Assembly: GCA_030649945.1 (NCBI GenBank)
Contig: JAUSFE010000138.1
Span: 79,420-143,419, forward strand
Direction: 5' to 3'
Source: Dehalococcoidia bacterium
Lineage (GTDB): Bacteria > Chloroflexota > Dehalococcoidia > SM23-28-2 > RBG-16-64-32
Length of the DNA stretch: 64,000 bases
The notes under the pieces were generated by a model. That model was not told where the DNA came from. It worked only from the letters and a program-made list of their open reading frames with translations, and did not search any database. Position 1 is the first letter of the stretch; every line of letters begins with the position of its first letter. Positions 35,074 to 43,785 of this stretch are shown here, piece by piece. Made by a program: the position numbers and the translations under genes.

Positions 35074-38000
35074 ATGCTCAAGCGCCACGATCTGAGGAAC
35101 ACGGCCGTGTTGGCCGCCCTCCTCGCGACTGTAGTGATCGCCTTGCTCGCCCTTTTCGGCGGCGCGGGCGGCGATCGCGCCGAGGCGATCATCACCGACG
35201 TGGGCGATGTAGACTGCAGCGGCGCCCTGGACGACCACGACCCTGAGGCGCTTGCACGGTACGCCATTGCTCTATCGGTCACCCAGTTCCCCGGCTGTCC
35301 GCCAATCGGCAGCGTGGACGTGGACCCCAACGGTGTCGCGCTGCTCTTTGGAGACACGGATTGTGGCGGGGCCGTTTCCATCGTGGACGCGCTGAAGATA
35401 GCGCGGTGGATGCTCGGCTTGTCCGTAGTCCAGGCACCGGGGTGCCCTCCATTCGGGGCTATCGCCACGCCGAGGCCGACGCAACCAGGGGCAAGCCCCG
35501 CGGCGCAGCTCACCGTCGAGTCTGTGACTGTGGGCCCCGGCAATCCCACGTCCGTAGATCTTGGCATTTTTGCGCCGGTGCCGTTCCTGGCCGTTGGTTC
35601 GTTCTGGGGCACCCTCACCTACGACCCGGCGCTCGTCACGCCGCTCGGCTGCACAAGCGGGCCAACCGCGCTTATCTGCAATCCCAACTACGGCGCCGAT
35701 ACGGTTGGGTTCGTAGCTTACTCCCCTACCCAACTGACGGGGACCGAAGTCGTCGGTAGCTTCGACTTCCAGGCCGGCAACACGTTGGGCACCAGCCCGC
35801 TTAAGCTTGACCTCTATAACATGCATTCACCTGAGCTCGCAGAAATTGTCGATGGCTCAATCGACGGCTCGATCACTATCGACGATACGCCCGGCGAAGT
35901 GCGCGGCCATAAGTGGCATGACCTGGACGCCGACGGGACGGAGGACGCGGGCGAGCCACGCCTGGAGGGCATTACCATATGCGCCCATCAGCTGGGGACG
36001 GGTCTTATCGTTTGTGACACCACGGACGTCAACGGCGAATATTCGCTGGCGCCTCTTCCGCCCGGCGATTACTCCGTCTTCGAGTTCACGCCGCCAGACC
36101 TGTTCCAGACGTACCCGGCGGGCGATCCCAGCCTTACCGTATCTCCCGGCCAGGTCGTTTCGGACGTCAACTTCGGCAACGCCGACGCCGGCCAGATCAG
36201 CGGCCACAAGTGGAACGACCTGGACGGCGACGGCGTCGAGGACCCGGGCGAACCGGGCTTACAGGGCGTCGGGATATGCGCGACTCCCATCGGTGGCGAC
36301 CCCCTCGACGTTGAGTGCGGCCAGAGCGACGCCAACGGCGACTACACCATCGGCAGCCGCGACCCGGCTTTCCAGTACCTGGTCACGGAGCCCGATGCGC
36401 CGTTCGGGATGGCGCAGACTTTCCCGGCCTACCTCCAGGGCCACACCGTCGGCGTCTCCGCCGGGCAGTTCACCGGTGGCGTGGACTTCGGCAACTCTAT
36501 CGACGCCGAGATCCACGGCACCAAGTGGGACGACCTGGACGGTGACGGCCAGCGCGACCCCGGCGAGGACGGTGTGCCCGGCGTCACCCTCTGCATCTCC
36601 ATCTTGACGCCGCCCAACACAACCGGCGCGCAGCTCGCCTGCATCCAGACCGATGCCAACGGCGAGTACGAGATCACGGGCCTGCCCCCGGGCAGCTACC
36701 GTGTCGATGAGCAGCCGACCGGGCGCTCTCAGACCTACCCGGCCGGGGGCCAGCCGCAATTCGTCGTGTTGACGCTCGGCCAGGTTGCCACCGGCATCGA
36801 CTTCGGCAACCAGCAGGCGCCTCCCGGCGAGATCCACGGCGCCAAGTTCGGCGATACCGACGGTGACGGCCAGCGCGACCCCGGAGAGCAGGGCGTACCC
36901 GGCGTCACGATCTGTCTGCAGCCGGACGCCGTCTGCACCACCACCGACGCTAACGGCGACTACTCCTTCACGAACGTCCCGGCCGGCAACCACGTGGTCA
37001 ACGAGTTCCTGCCGGCGGGCAGCGTCAACACCACGCCGATCTCAGTCGCGGTCGCCGTCGGCGGCTCGCAGGTCGTCACCGGCGTGGACTTCGGCAACAC
37101 CGCGCCCACGCCGCCGCCACCGGAGGTGGAGGTCATCGGCGGCAACGGCTACGAAGTCGGCGGCTTGCCCTCCGTGTACTGGGAGAGCGATACGACGTAC
37201 ACCAAGGACGTGACGGCCCACTGCGGCGCCGCCAGTCCTGTGGCCGTCAAGCTCGTCATCGACTTCCCGGAGACCGGGGGTACGGTCTCGCAGATGATGA
37301 CCAACACGAGCGGCGAGATCTGGTCCGCCACTTTCGGTCCGTTCTTCCCGCAGCACGGCATCGCTAATCTCACCTTCCACGTGGACTGCCCGCCGGACAC
37401 GGCGGGTTTCCCGGAGGACACCTCGCTCATCAGCGGCGAGGACGAGATCCAGCACGGCGGCAGCATTTACGTTGACCCCAGCGGCACTATCGTGGACGCC
37501 TGCTCCGGTGATCCCATCGCCGGCGCTACCGTGACGCTGCTCAAGGAGTTCCCGCCCGGCAGCGGCGCATACGTGGTGCCGGACACGGCTGACCACATCC
37601 CCGCGGTCAATCCGGAAACCACCGCCGCCGACGGCGCTTACGGCTGGGTCGTCGTGCCGGGTACCTACGAGGTGATGGCCTCGGCCCCGGGCTACGGCGA
37701 TGCCACGAGCGCTCCGCTGGTCATCCCGCCCGCGGTCACGGACCTCACCCTGGCGCTCACGCCCACCGCAGGCTGCGATTCGGACGGCGATGGCATCGCG
37801 GACGTTGACGACGTCTGTCCCAACGAGCCAGAGGACTTCGACGGCTTCGAGGACGACGATGGCTGTCCGGAGCCGGGCGTGCCGGTAACCCCCTGCAACG
37901 GCCTGGCGCCGACGATCATCGGCACGAACGGCAACGATGTCATCATCGGCACCAATCAAGCGGATGTGATCGTGGCGTTGGCCGGGCACGACTTCATCAT

Positions 38001-38301
38001 GGGTCTGAATAGCGGCGACGTGATCTGCGCCGGGCCCGGCGACGACGCCGTCCTCGCCGGCGAAGGCAACGACTGGGTGGACGGCGGACCGGGCAACGAC
38101 ATCATCCTCGGAGGGAACGGCAAGGATGTGCTCAACGGCGGCGACGGCCACGACGGGCTCTCCGGAGGTAACGGGGACGACACGCTGAACGGCAACGCCG
38201 GGATGGACCTGCTCGTGGGCGGCAACGGCAAGGACGATTGCGACGGCGGCCCTGACCTGGACTTCGCGGCCACCTGCGAGTTCGTGGCGAACGTGCCATA
38301 G
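35074..38301 (+). CDS. Large secreted adhesin-like protein: dockerin-like, cohesin-like, SdrD-B, TSP3 and RTX repeats
   Basis: The 1075-residue protein has an N-terminal membrane/signal segment (TAVLAALLATVVIALLALFG), two dockerin-like Ca2+ repeats (GDVDCSGALDDHDPEALARY and GDTDCGGAVSIVDALKIARW), a cohesin-like beta domain (about residues 145-270), four SdrD B-like repeats each opening with a pattern like GHKWNDLDGDGVEDPGEPGL, an Ig-like region, a carboxypeptidase-regulatory-like domain, a thrombospondin-3-type Ca2+ repeat (CDSDGDGIADVDDVCPNEPE) and C-terminal RTX nonapeptides (GGNGKDVLNGGDGHDGLSGG). It is exported and calcium-stabilised. Its role is probably adhesion or surface structure. 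A structured leader precedes it. Confidence 0.8.
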   Translation: MLKRHDLRNTAVLAALLATVVIALLALFGGAGGDRAEAIITDVGDVDCSGALDDHDPEALARYAIALSVTQFPGCPPIGSVDVDPNGVALLFGDTDCGGAVSIVDALKIARWMLGLSVVQAPGCPPFGAIATPRPTQPGASPAAQLTVESVTVGPGNPTSVDLGIFAPVPFLAVGSFWGTLTYDPALVTPLGCTSGPTALICNPNYGADTVGFVAYSPTQLTGTEVVGSFDFQAGNTLGTSPLKLDLYNMHSPELAEIVDGSIDGSITIDDTPGEVRGHKWHDLDADGTEDAGEPRLEGITICAHQLGTGLIVCDTTDVNGEYSLAPLPPGDYSVFEFTPPDLFQTYPAGDPSLTVSPGQVVSDVNFGNADAGQISGHKWNDLDGDGVEDPGEPGLQGVGICATPIGGDPLDVECGQSDANGDYTIGSRDPAFQYLVTEPDAPFGMAQTFPAYLQGHTVGVSAGQFTGGVDFGNSIDAEIHGTKWDDLDGDGQRDPGEDGVPGVTLCISILTPPNTTGAQLACIQTDANGEYEITGLPPGSYRVDEQPTGRSQTYPAGGQPQFVVLTLGQVATGIDFGNQQAPPGEIHGAKFGDTDGDGQRDPGEQGVPGVTICLQPDAVCTTTDANGDYSFTNVPAGNHVVNEFLPAGSVNTTPISVAVAVGGSQVVTGVDFGNTAPTPPPPEVEVIGGNGYEVGGLPSVYWESDTTYTKDVTAHCGAASPVAVKLVIDFPETGGTVSQMMTNTSGEIWSATFGPFFPQHGIANLTFHVDCPPDTAGFPEDTSLISGEDEIQHGGSIYVDPSGTIVDACSGDPIAGATVTLLKEFPPGSGAYVVPDTADHIPAVNPETTAADGAYGWVVVPGTYEVMASAPGYGDATSAPLVIPPAVTDLTLALTPTAGCDSDGDGIADVDDVCPNEPEDFDGFEDDDGCPEPGVPVTPCNGLAPTIIGTNGNDVIIGTNQADVIVALAGHDFIMGLNSGDVICAGPGDDAVLAGEGNDWVDGGPGNDIILGGNGKDVLNGGDGHDGLSGGNGDDTLNGNAGMDLLVGGNGKDDCDGGPDLDFAATCEFVANVP

Positions 38302-38336
38302 GCCGCGCCGTGATGTGACAAGCGACCGGCCCGGGG

Positions 38337-38467
38337 AGCAAGACGATGGGCGACGGCTTCATGGCGTCGTTCGGGTCGGTGACGCGGGCCGTGGAGTGCG
38401 CGATTGCGTGGCGAAGGGGTTCGAGGAGCCGGTGCGGGTGTACGAGGTGGAGTGGCGGGAGCCGTGA
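38337..38467 (+). pseudogene. Internally deleted class III cyclase relic
   Basis: The sequence encodes KTMGDGFMASFGSVTRAVEC and AIA, then jumps directly to VAKGFEEPVRVYEVEWREP, deleting the central part of the cyclase domain. It lies just after the adhesin gene. Confidence 0.75.
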
Positions 38468-38767
38468 CGCCCTTTCGGCCCGTTGCGGACGCTTGCCCCG
38501 CCCCAGATCCTTCGCGAAGCTGCGTTGGGCTGTCGAGCAGGCGCTTTCCTGCTCAGGATGACAACCGCTACGGGGTTCGAGGAGCCGGTGCGAGTGTTTG
38601 AGGTTAGGTGGCCGCGAGTGATGGAGCCCTTCGGCCCGTGGCGGACGTTTGCCCGCCCCAGATCCCCCTTCGGCTGAGCCTGCCTGCCGGCAGGCAGGCT
38701 CAGGGCAGGCTTCGCGAAGCTGCGTCGGGCAGTCGCGCGGGCGGCATCTCGCCCAGGATGACAGGGG
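38468..38767. repeat. Cyclase-tail and CTTCGCGAAGCTGCG dispersed repeats; no gene
   Basis: About 300 bp made of repeats like those at 34624-34760, a further cyclase tail (38572-38625) and a CCTGCCTGCCGGCAGGCAGG palindrome (about 38678-38702). No supported coding region. Confidence 0.65.
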
Positions 38768-39214
38768 TCAGGCGAAGCGCCAGCGGGTGGCCGTTTGCGC
38801 GAAGGAGGCGGCGCTCTCCGTGAAGGCGAAGGCTAGCAGCGGGCGGACGGCGAAGAAGTCGTATCCTTCCGTGTCCCAGTCGTACTTGCGCTTGTAGGCA
38901 TCGCGCACGGTCGCCTGAACCGATGCGTCAGCCGCACCGGCGAACTTGCCTTCCACGATCACCGCTTCGTCCGCGTGCTCCGTGGTGACGGTGCAGCTTG
39001 TGTTCGCCGCCAGGTTGCGGGCCTTACGCGATGTGGCGCCCATGCTGAAGTAGAAGACGTCCCCGAGCCAGACGCCCCAGACTGCGGTGACATGCGGCTG
39101 GCCGTCCGGTCGCGTGGTCGCTACCCAGTAGTTGTGCGAGGCATCCAGGCGTTCGCGGGCCCAGGACCACGGCAGCAAGCCGTCCTTGTCCCGCGATATG
39201 CGGTAGTCCGGCAT
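38768..39214 (-). CDS. Pyridoxamine 5'-phosphate oxidase-like flavin/F420-binding protein
   Basis: A 148-residue split-barrel protein. It begins MPDYRISRDKDGLLPWSWAR and contains NYWVATTRPDGQPHVTAVWG and FSMGATSRKARNLAANTSCT, typical of the PNPOx-like family that binds FMN or F420. The cofactor and substrate cannot be decided. The start at ATG 39214 fits the family; the longer open frame reaches into the neighbouring methyltransferase gene. It lies 26 bp downstream of that gene on the same strand. Confidence 0.8.
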   Translation of the reverse strand: MPDYRISRDKDGLLPWSWARERLDASHNYWVATTRPDGQPHVTAVWGVWLGDVFYFSMGATSRKARNLAANTSCTVTTEHADEAVIVEGKFAGAADASVQATVRDAYKRKYDWDTEGYDFFAVRPLLAFAFTESAASFAQTATRWRFA

Positions 39215-39240
39215 GTGGGGGCGGTCAGCTCGTGGTTCGG

Positions 39241-40005
39241 TCACCGCGCCTTGCGGGCCTTCCAGATCTCTTCCGAGGGCCAATGGCGGGCCCATTCGGG
39301 AGACGGCAGGCTGGGGTAGCGGTGCTGGTTGGCGCCGGCGGGTGCCTGTACTTCCACCAGCGCTTCCACCTGCAGGCCATTGGCGCGGAACAGCCTGATC
39401 CACTCGCCGTGCGGTAGGTGGAATTCGACCGAATCGTCATCCGGCCATTCGAAGCGGTGCATGCCGAAGTAGGGCCGCAGCAGCTTCTCACCGGTCGGCT
39501 CCGGCGCCTCGGACGAGCACAACATTACGAGCGCGGAGTTGGCGAGAAAGGCGAGCTGACCCCCCGGCCGGAGCACGCGCGCCGCCTCGGGAATCCAAAG
39601 GTAGGGGTCGCACCAGATACTGGCGCCGTACTCCGAAAAAACGATGTCGAAGCTCTCGTCGTCGAACGGCATCGCCTCCGCGGAACCCAGGTGGAGCGGG
39701 AACTTTAGTCCGTGCTCCTGTTGAAGCATGCGCGCCGTTTGCAGCTGCTTCGGCGAATTGTCCAAGCCCACGACCTTGCCGCCTCGGCGGCCCAGCCACG
39801 CAGACCAGTACGCTGTCCCACACCCGGCCTCAAGGACGTCCTTGCCGGCTACGTCGTCCAGGACGCGCAGCTCTGATTCGGGGACGTTCCAGATACCCCA
39901 GGTAGGATCGTCCTGGGCCCACGCGCGCTGCCCTGGTTCGAGGTATTCCGCGGCCCAGAGGTTCCACTGGGCGCGGTTGCGGCGCGCGTGTTCAGTTAGC
40001 TCCAT
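39241..40005 (-). CDS. Class I SAM-dependent methyltransferase
   Basis: A 254-residue methyltransferase with SAM-binding motif I VLEAGCGTAYWSAWLGRRGG, acidic motif KVVGLDNSPKQL, motif II/III AEAMPFDDESFDIVFSEYG and RVLRPGGQLAFLANS. It resembles UbiE/MenG-type small-molecule methyltransferases; the C-terminal WP...PEWARHWPSEEIWKARKA region is typical of a group annotated only as class I methyltransferase. Substrate unknown. It is encoded between the AAA+ gene and the PNPOx-like gene, all on the minus strand. Confidence 0.85.
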   Translation of the reverse strand: MELTEHARRNRAQWNLWAAEYLEPGQRAWAQDDPTWGIWNVPESELRVLDDVAGKDVLEAGCGTAYWSAWLGRRGGKVVGLDNSPKQLQTARMLQQEHGLKFPLHLGSAEAMPFDDESFDIVFSEYGASIWCDPYLWIPEAARVLRPGGQLAFLANSALVMLCSSEAPEPTGEKLLRPYFGMHRFEWPDDDSVEFHLPHGEWIRLFRANGLQVEALVEVQAPAGANQHRYPSLPSPEWARHWPSEEIWKARKAR

Positions 40006-40027
40006 GCGTCACCAGCGCCGGTGCGTC

Positions 40028-41434
40028 CTAGCCGCGGTACTGGTAGCGGCCGGCGACCTTGTCCTTGTTGAGGCGCTTGTTGAGGTGCAGGCCCTCCAGG
40101 ATGAACTCGACGGCGGAGGCGGTTAGAGGCGCGCTGCCGTCCTTGGCGCCCAGCTTCTCGATGGCGGCTTCCAGGCCCTCCGTGTCCGTTGCGAGCTTGA
40201 CGTAATCGGCTGAGGGGGTCATGTCCGAGACCTCTGCGGCGTAGCCGGCCTTGAAGCGGGCGACGATGGGCTCCAGCTCGCCCAGCGAGAAGTAGTGGTT
40301 GAAGACGGCCAGCGCGGCGCCCTGGATGAGGCGCTCCACTATCTGCTCCTCGCGGCCGTCGTCCACGGTCTCGAACTCGATCTTGCCGGTGAGCGCGGGC
40401 AGGACGTAGGGCAGGTCGCTGACGCGGGGGACGACTTCCTTCTCTTCCAGGCGGATGGCGCGGCGCATGGCGTTGGCCAGCATGGACTCGTAGTCGGCGA
40501 TGGAGGCGCGGACGGAGACGCCGGAGCGCTGGTTGATGTCCGGGCTGCGGCGGGCCAGGCGGGTGATCTCGGCCACTATCTCCTTCATGTACTGTGGCAC
40601 GTTCACCGGGCGGTCGTCGTCGTCCTCGAAGTGGGAGCGTTCCTGCTCCATGATAGCGATCTCGGACTCGGCGTTCCTGGGGTAGTGGGTGCGGATCTGG
40701 GCGCCGTAGCGGTCCTTGAGGGGGGTGATGATGCGGCCGCGGTTGGTGTAGTCCTCGGGGTTGGCGGAGGCGACGACGAAGACGTCCAGCGGCAGGCGGA
40801 TGCGGTAGCCGCGGATCTGGACGTCGCGCTCTTCCATGATGTTCAGGAGGCCCACCTGGATGCGTTCCGCCAGGTCCGGCAGTTCATTGATGCAGAAGAT
40901 GCCGCGGTTGTGGCGGGGGATGAGGCCGTAGTGGATGGTGAGCTCGTCCGAGAGGTAGCGTCCCTCCGCGACCTTGATGGGGTCTACCTCGCCGATGAGG
41001 TCGGCGATGGTGATGTCGGGGGTGGCCAGCTTCTCGCCGTAGCGGCGCTCGCGGTCGGTCCAGCCGATTTCCACCTCGTCGCCCTCGCCGGCCAGGGCGT
41101 CGCGGCAGCGCTTGCAGATGGGGTCGAACGGGCTGTCGTTGATCTCGCAGCCGGCGATGACAGGAATCTCGTCGTCCAGCAGGTTGACCAGCGAGCGGAT
41201 GAGGCGGGACTTGGCCTGGCCGCGCTCGCCCAGGACGATGATGTCCTGGCCGGAGAGGATGGCGTTCTCCAGGTGAGGCACCACCGTCTCCTCGAAGCCG
41301 ATGATCCCCGGGAAGTGCTGTACCCCCTTGCGGATGCGCTCGATGAGGTTTTTGCGCATCTCCTGCTTTACGGACAACGGCTTGTAGCCGGAGCTGCGCA
41401 GCTCCCGGATTGTCCTGGCCTTTTGTGTTACCAC
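40028..41434 (-). CDS. MoxR/chelatase-I type AAA+ ATPase, probable partner of the VWA protein
   Basis: A 468-residue AAA+ protein related to magnesium-chelatase subunit I. Walker A is LGERGQAKSRLIRSLV (Ala replaces the usual Gly before Lys), Walker B is GIFCINELPDL, sensor 1 is VVASANPEDYTNRGRIITPL, and an arginine-finger/sensor 2 region follows. Two CxxC-like elements (CEINDSPFDPICKRC) form an inserted zinc-like site. Proteins of this type act with VWA partners to remodel or metallate targets. The VWA gene lies at 29180 on the same strand, with about 8.8 kb of repeat-rich DNA in between. Confidence 0.85.
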   Translation of the reverse strand: MVTQKARTIRELRSSGYKPLSVKQEMRKNLIERIRKGVQHFPGIIGFEETVVPHLENAILSGQDIIVLGERGQAKSRLIRSLVNLLDDEIPVIAGCEINDSPFDPICKRCRDALAGEGDEVEIGWTDRERRYGEKLATPDITIADLIGEVDPIKVAEGRYLSDELTIHYGLIPRHNRGIFCINELPDLAERIQVGLLNIMEERDVQIRGYRIRLPLDVFVVASANPEDYTNRGRIITPLKDRYGAQIRTHYPRNAESEIAIMEQERSHFEDDDDRPVNVPQYMKEIVAEITRLARRSPDINQRSGVSVRASIADYESMLANAMRRAIRLEEKEVVPRVSDLPYVLPALTGKIEFETVDDGREEQIVERLIQGAALAVFNHYFSLGELEPIVARFKAGYAAEVSDMTPSADYVKLATDTEGLEAAIEKLGAKDGSAPLTASAVEFILEGLHLNKRLNKDKVAGRYQYRG

Positions 41435-41479
41435 TATCCTCTTCGCCTCCGCTTTCGTCCGGGCTCTGGGTGACGGCCG

Positions 41480-42862
41480 CTATGAGCGCGCCGAGAGGAA
41501 GCGCGCAACTTCGTCCCTGGCGAAGCGCGGGACACCCTTCCTCGCGGTCTTGCCGTCTATTATAACCCCGTCCCCAGCGGCGACGAAGGCGCCGATACGG
41601 CGCGCGGGCACGCCGGCTGCGTTGATGGCCGCCAGCGCCTTCTTGCAGTCGCGCTGGGCGACGGCGAGCAGGAGGGCGCCGGAGGCGAGGAGGCCCAGCG
41701 GCTCCAGTCCGGCCGCCGCACAGACGGCGCGGGTCTCCGACAGCACATCGATCGCGTCCTCCTGGACGGCGAGGCCGGCGCCGGACGCCTCGGCCAGCTC
41801 GTAAAGGGCGGTGGCCAGGCCGCCTTCCGTCGGGTCGTGCATGGCGTGGACGCGCACGGCCCCGCAGGCGGCCATCGCCTCCGCGACGACGCTGATGCCG
41901 GGGTGGTGAAGGTAGGCCCGGGCCTTGCTGATGGTGCGCCGGGGGACGCCGAGGCGGCGGAGGTCATCTGCAGCCTCGCGGGCGAGCAGCGCTGTGCCCT
42001 CAATGGCGATGCCCTTGGTCATGATGAGCGCGTCGCCGGGGCGGGCGCCGCCGGGCTGCACGAGGCGGTCGCGCTCGACCTCGCCGAGCATTGCGCCGGC
42101 GACGATGGGACGGTGCAGGCCGTGGGTGATCTCCGTGTGGCCGCCGACGAGCTCGACGGCGAGCGAGCGGCAGGCGTCCGTGATCTGCGCGAAGATCGCT
42201 GCGGCGAGGGCGGGGTCAGCGCCCTCCGGGAGCAGGACAGTGGCCAGGAACCAGGCCGGGGTTGCGCCCAGGCAGGCGATGTCGTTGGCGTTGACGTGGA
42301 CGGCGTACCAGCCGATGCGGTCCGTGGCGAAGGTGATGGGGTCTGTCTTGGCCACGAGGAGCCGCGGGCCGCCGGTATCGATAACGGCGGCGTCGCGGCC
42401 GATGCCGGGGCCGACGAGCACGCGGGGGTCGCGTGGCTGCACTTGCGCGAGGAGTGCGGCGAGGAGGTCGTGGGGGAGCTTGCCGGGGGGGAGCCCGCGC
42501 GGCCCTCGATCCGTTCGCGCGGAACCCCCACCCTGTTCCGTTCGCCCTGAGCTTGCCGAGGTCTGAGCGCGTCCCGGCGCGGCACGTCGCAGCCGGGCCA
42601 GCCTTTGCAGGCGCCCCCAGTTGGCCTTGATCAGCGCTTCCTTCTTGGCCCGCGACCACCCTTTGACCTGGCGCTCGCGTTCCAGAGCCTCGAGACGGGA
42701 AGGGAACGCGTCCGCGAACACCAGCTTCACCGGGCGGCGAGTGTGGGTATAGCCGGGCACGAGGCCTAGGCTGTGCTCTGCGATGCGTTTCTCCAGGTTG
42801 TCGGTGTGGCCGGCGTAGTAAGAGCCGTCGGCGCAGCGGAGGATGTATACGTAAAAGGCCAT
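41480..42862 (-). CDS. GIY-YIG endonuclease domain fused to an AIR synthase (HypE/ThiL-like) protein
   Basis: One 460-residue open frame encodes two unrelated modules. Residues 1-85 are a YhbQ-type GIY-YIG nuclease (MAFYVYILRCADGSYYAGHT, then EHSLGLVPGYTHTRRPVKLV). From about residue 125 it is an AIR synthase-related protein (LVGPGIGRDAAVID, ATPAWFLATVLLPEG, VGGHTEITHGL, HDPTEGGLATALYE), similar to HypE/ThiL-like ATP-binding enzymes. The linker (residues 92-122) is encoded by a GTTCGCCCTGAGCTTGCCGA-type dispersed repeat. The AIR part has no obvious start codon of its own near LPPGKLPHDLL, so it is probably translated as a fusion. Whether both parts are active is unknown. Confidence 0.75.
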   Translation of the reverse strand: MAFYVYILRCADGSYYAGHTDNLEKRIAEHSLGLVPGYTHTRRPVKLVFADAFPSRLEALERERQVKGWSRAKKEALIKANWGRLQRLARLRRAAPGRAQTSASSGRTEQGGGSARTDRGPRGLPPGKLPHDLLAALLAQVQPRDPRVLVGPGIGRDAAVIDTGGPRLLVAKTDPITFATDRIGWYAVHVNANDIACLGATPAWFLATVLLPEGADPALAAAIFAQITDACRSLAVELVGGHTEITHGLHRPIVAGAMLGEVERDRLVQPGGARPGDALIMTKGIAIEGTALLAREAADDLRRLGVPRRTISKARAYLHHPGISVVAEAMAACGAVRVHAMHDPTEGGLATALYELAEASGAGLAVQEDAIDVLSETRAVCAAAGLEPLGLLASGALLLAVAQRDCKKALAAINAAGVPARRIGAFVAAGDGVIIDGKTARKGVPRFARDEVARFLSARS

Positions 42863-43041
42863 TGTGTGTGCACGCTCGCGCTCGCCCTTCGACTCGCCCT
42901 CCGCTCCGCTTCGGGCGGCTCAGGGTTCGCTGACGTCATTATGACCCCTTCGACGGGCTCAGGACGAACGGGCGTGATGGCCCGATTGGCCGCTCCCGGC
43001 GCCGCCGCCTATACTGGACTCAGCGGCGATCGCACCAGGGG

Positions 43042-43779
43042 TTGGAGGGTAGGCCACCGCTGTTCGGGATAGAAGACGCACTCCTAGAGTTCACGAGGAA
43101 CGTATACGACGCCATCGAGTGGCCGGGTGTGGTCTTCTTGATGGCCATCGAGAGCGCGTGCATCCCTTTCCCCAGCGAGATCATCATGCCCCTGGCGGGC
43201 TGGATCCTGGTGAAGGACCGCGGCCACGGTCTGGAATACCTGCTGCTCGCCGCCTTCTACGGCGCTCTTGGCAACACCCTGGGGTCGGTCCTGGCGTACT
43301 ACGCGGGCGCCTGGGGCGGGCGACCGCTGCTGGAGAAGTACGGAAAGTACGTGCTGATAACGCCCCGCGAGATCAACTGGGCGGACCGCTGGTTCCAGCG
43401 CTACGGGGAGATCACGGTGTTCGCCACGCGGCTGATGCCGGTGGTGCGGACGTTCATCAGCCTGCCAGCGGGCATCGCGCGGATGCGGTTCTGGCGGTTT
43501 GTGCTCCTCACCTTCGCGGGGTCGTACCCGTGGTCGCTGGCGCTGGCGTTTGGAGGCTATCAACTGGGAGAGCACTACGACCGCCTGGCGGACTACTTCC
43601 GGCCGGTGAGCATCCCCATAGCCGCCGCGGTGCTACTCGCGGGCGCTTACCTGCTCTACCGCCGCGTGCGGGAGGTGGCGCGCGCGGGATCCCTGGAGCG
43701 GCTGCTGGAGGAACAGCGGGAGGCTGAGCGTTTGGCGGTGGAGGGCGCGACTGTGCGGCCCGCCCCGGACGGGGAGTGA
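43042..43779 (+). CDS. DedA family membrane protein
   Basis: A 245-residue SNARE-associated/DedA (VTT-domain) protein with several membrane helices. The conserved acidic motif SACIPFPSEIIMPLAGW and the RLMPVVRTFISLPAGIARM motif are present; DedA proteins act as lipid scramblases or transporters and affect membrane homeostasis. The best start is TTG 43042 right after AGGGG; a TATACT lies about 35 nt upstream. It is followed at 6 bp by a lipoprotein gene. The 42863-43041 gap holds REP sequence (CCTTCGACGGGCTCAGGACG). Confidence 0.85.
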   Translation: MEGRPPLFGIEDALLEFTRNVYDAIEWPGVVFLMAIESACIPFPSEIIMPLAGWILVKDRGHGLEYLLLAAFYGALGNTLGSVLAYYAGAWGGRPLLEKYGKYVLITPREINWADRWFQRYGEITVFATRLMPVVRTFISLPAGIARMRFWRFVLLTFAGSYPWSLALAFGGYQLGEHYDRLADYFRPVSIPIAAAVLLAGAYLLYRRVREVARAGSLERLLEEQREAERLAVEGATVRPAPDGE

Positions 43780-43785
43780 CCTGAG

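Noticed and set aside
36259..38151. Long minus-strand frames opposite the adhesin gene
   Set aside because: They mirror the Gly/Asp-rich repeats and contain no family motif.
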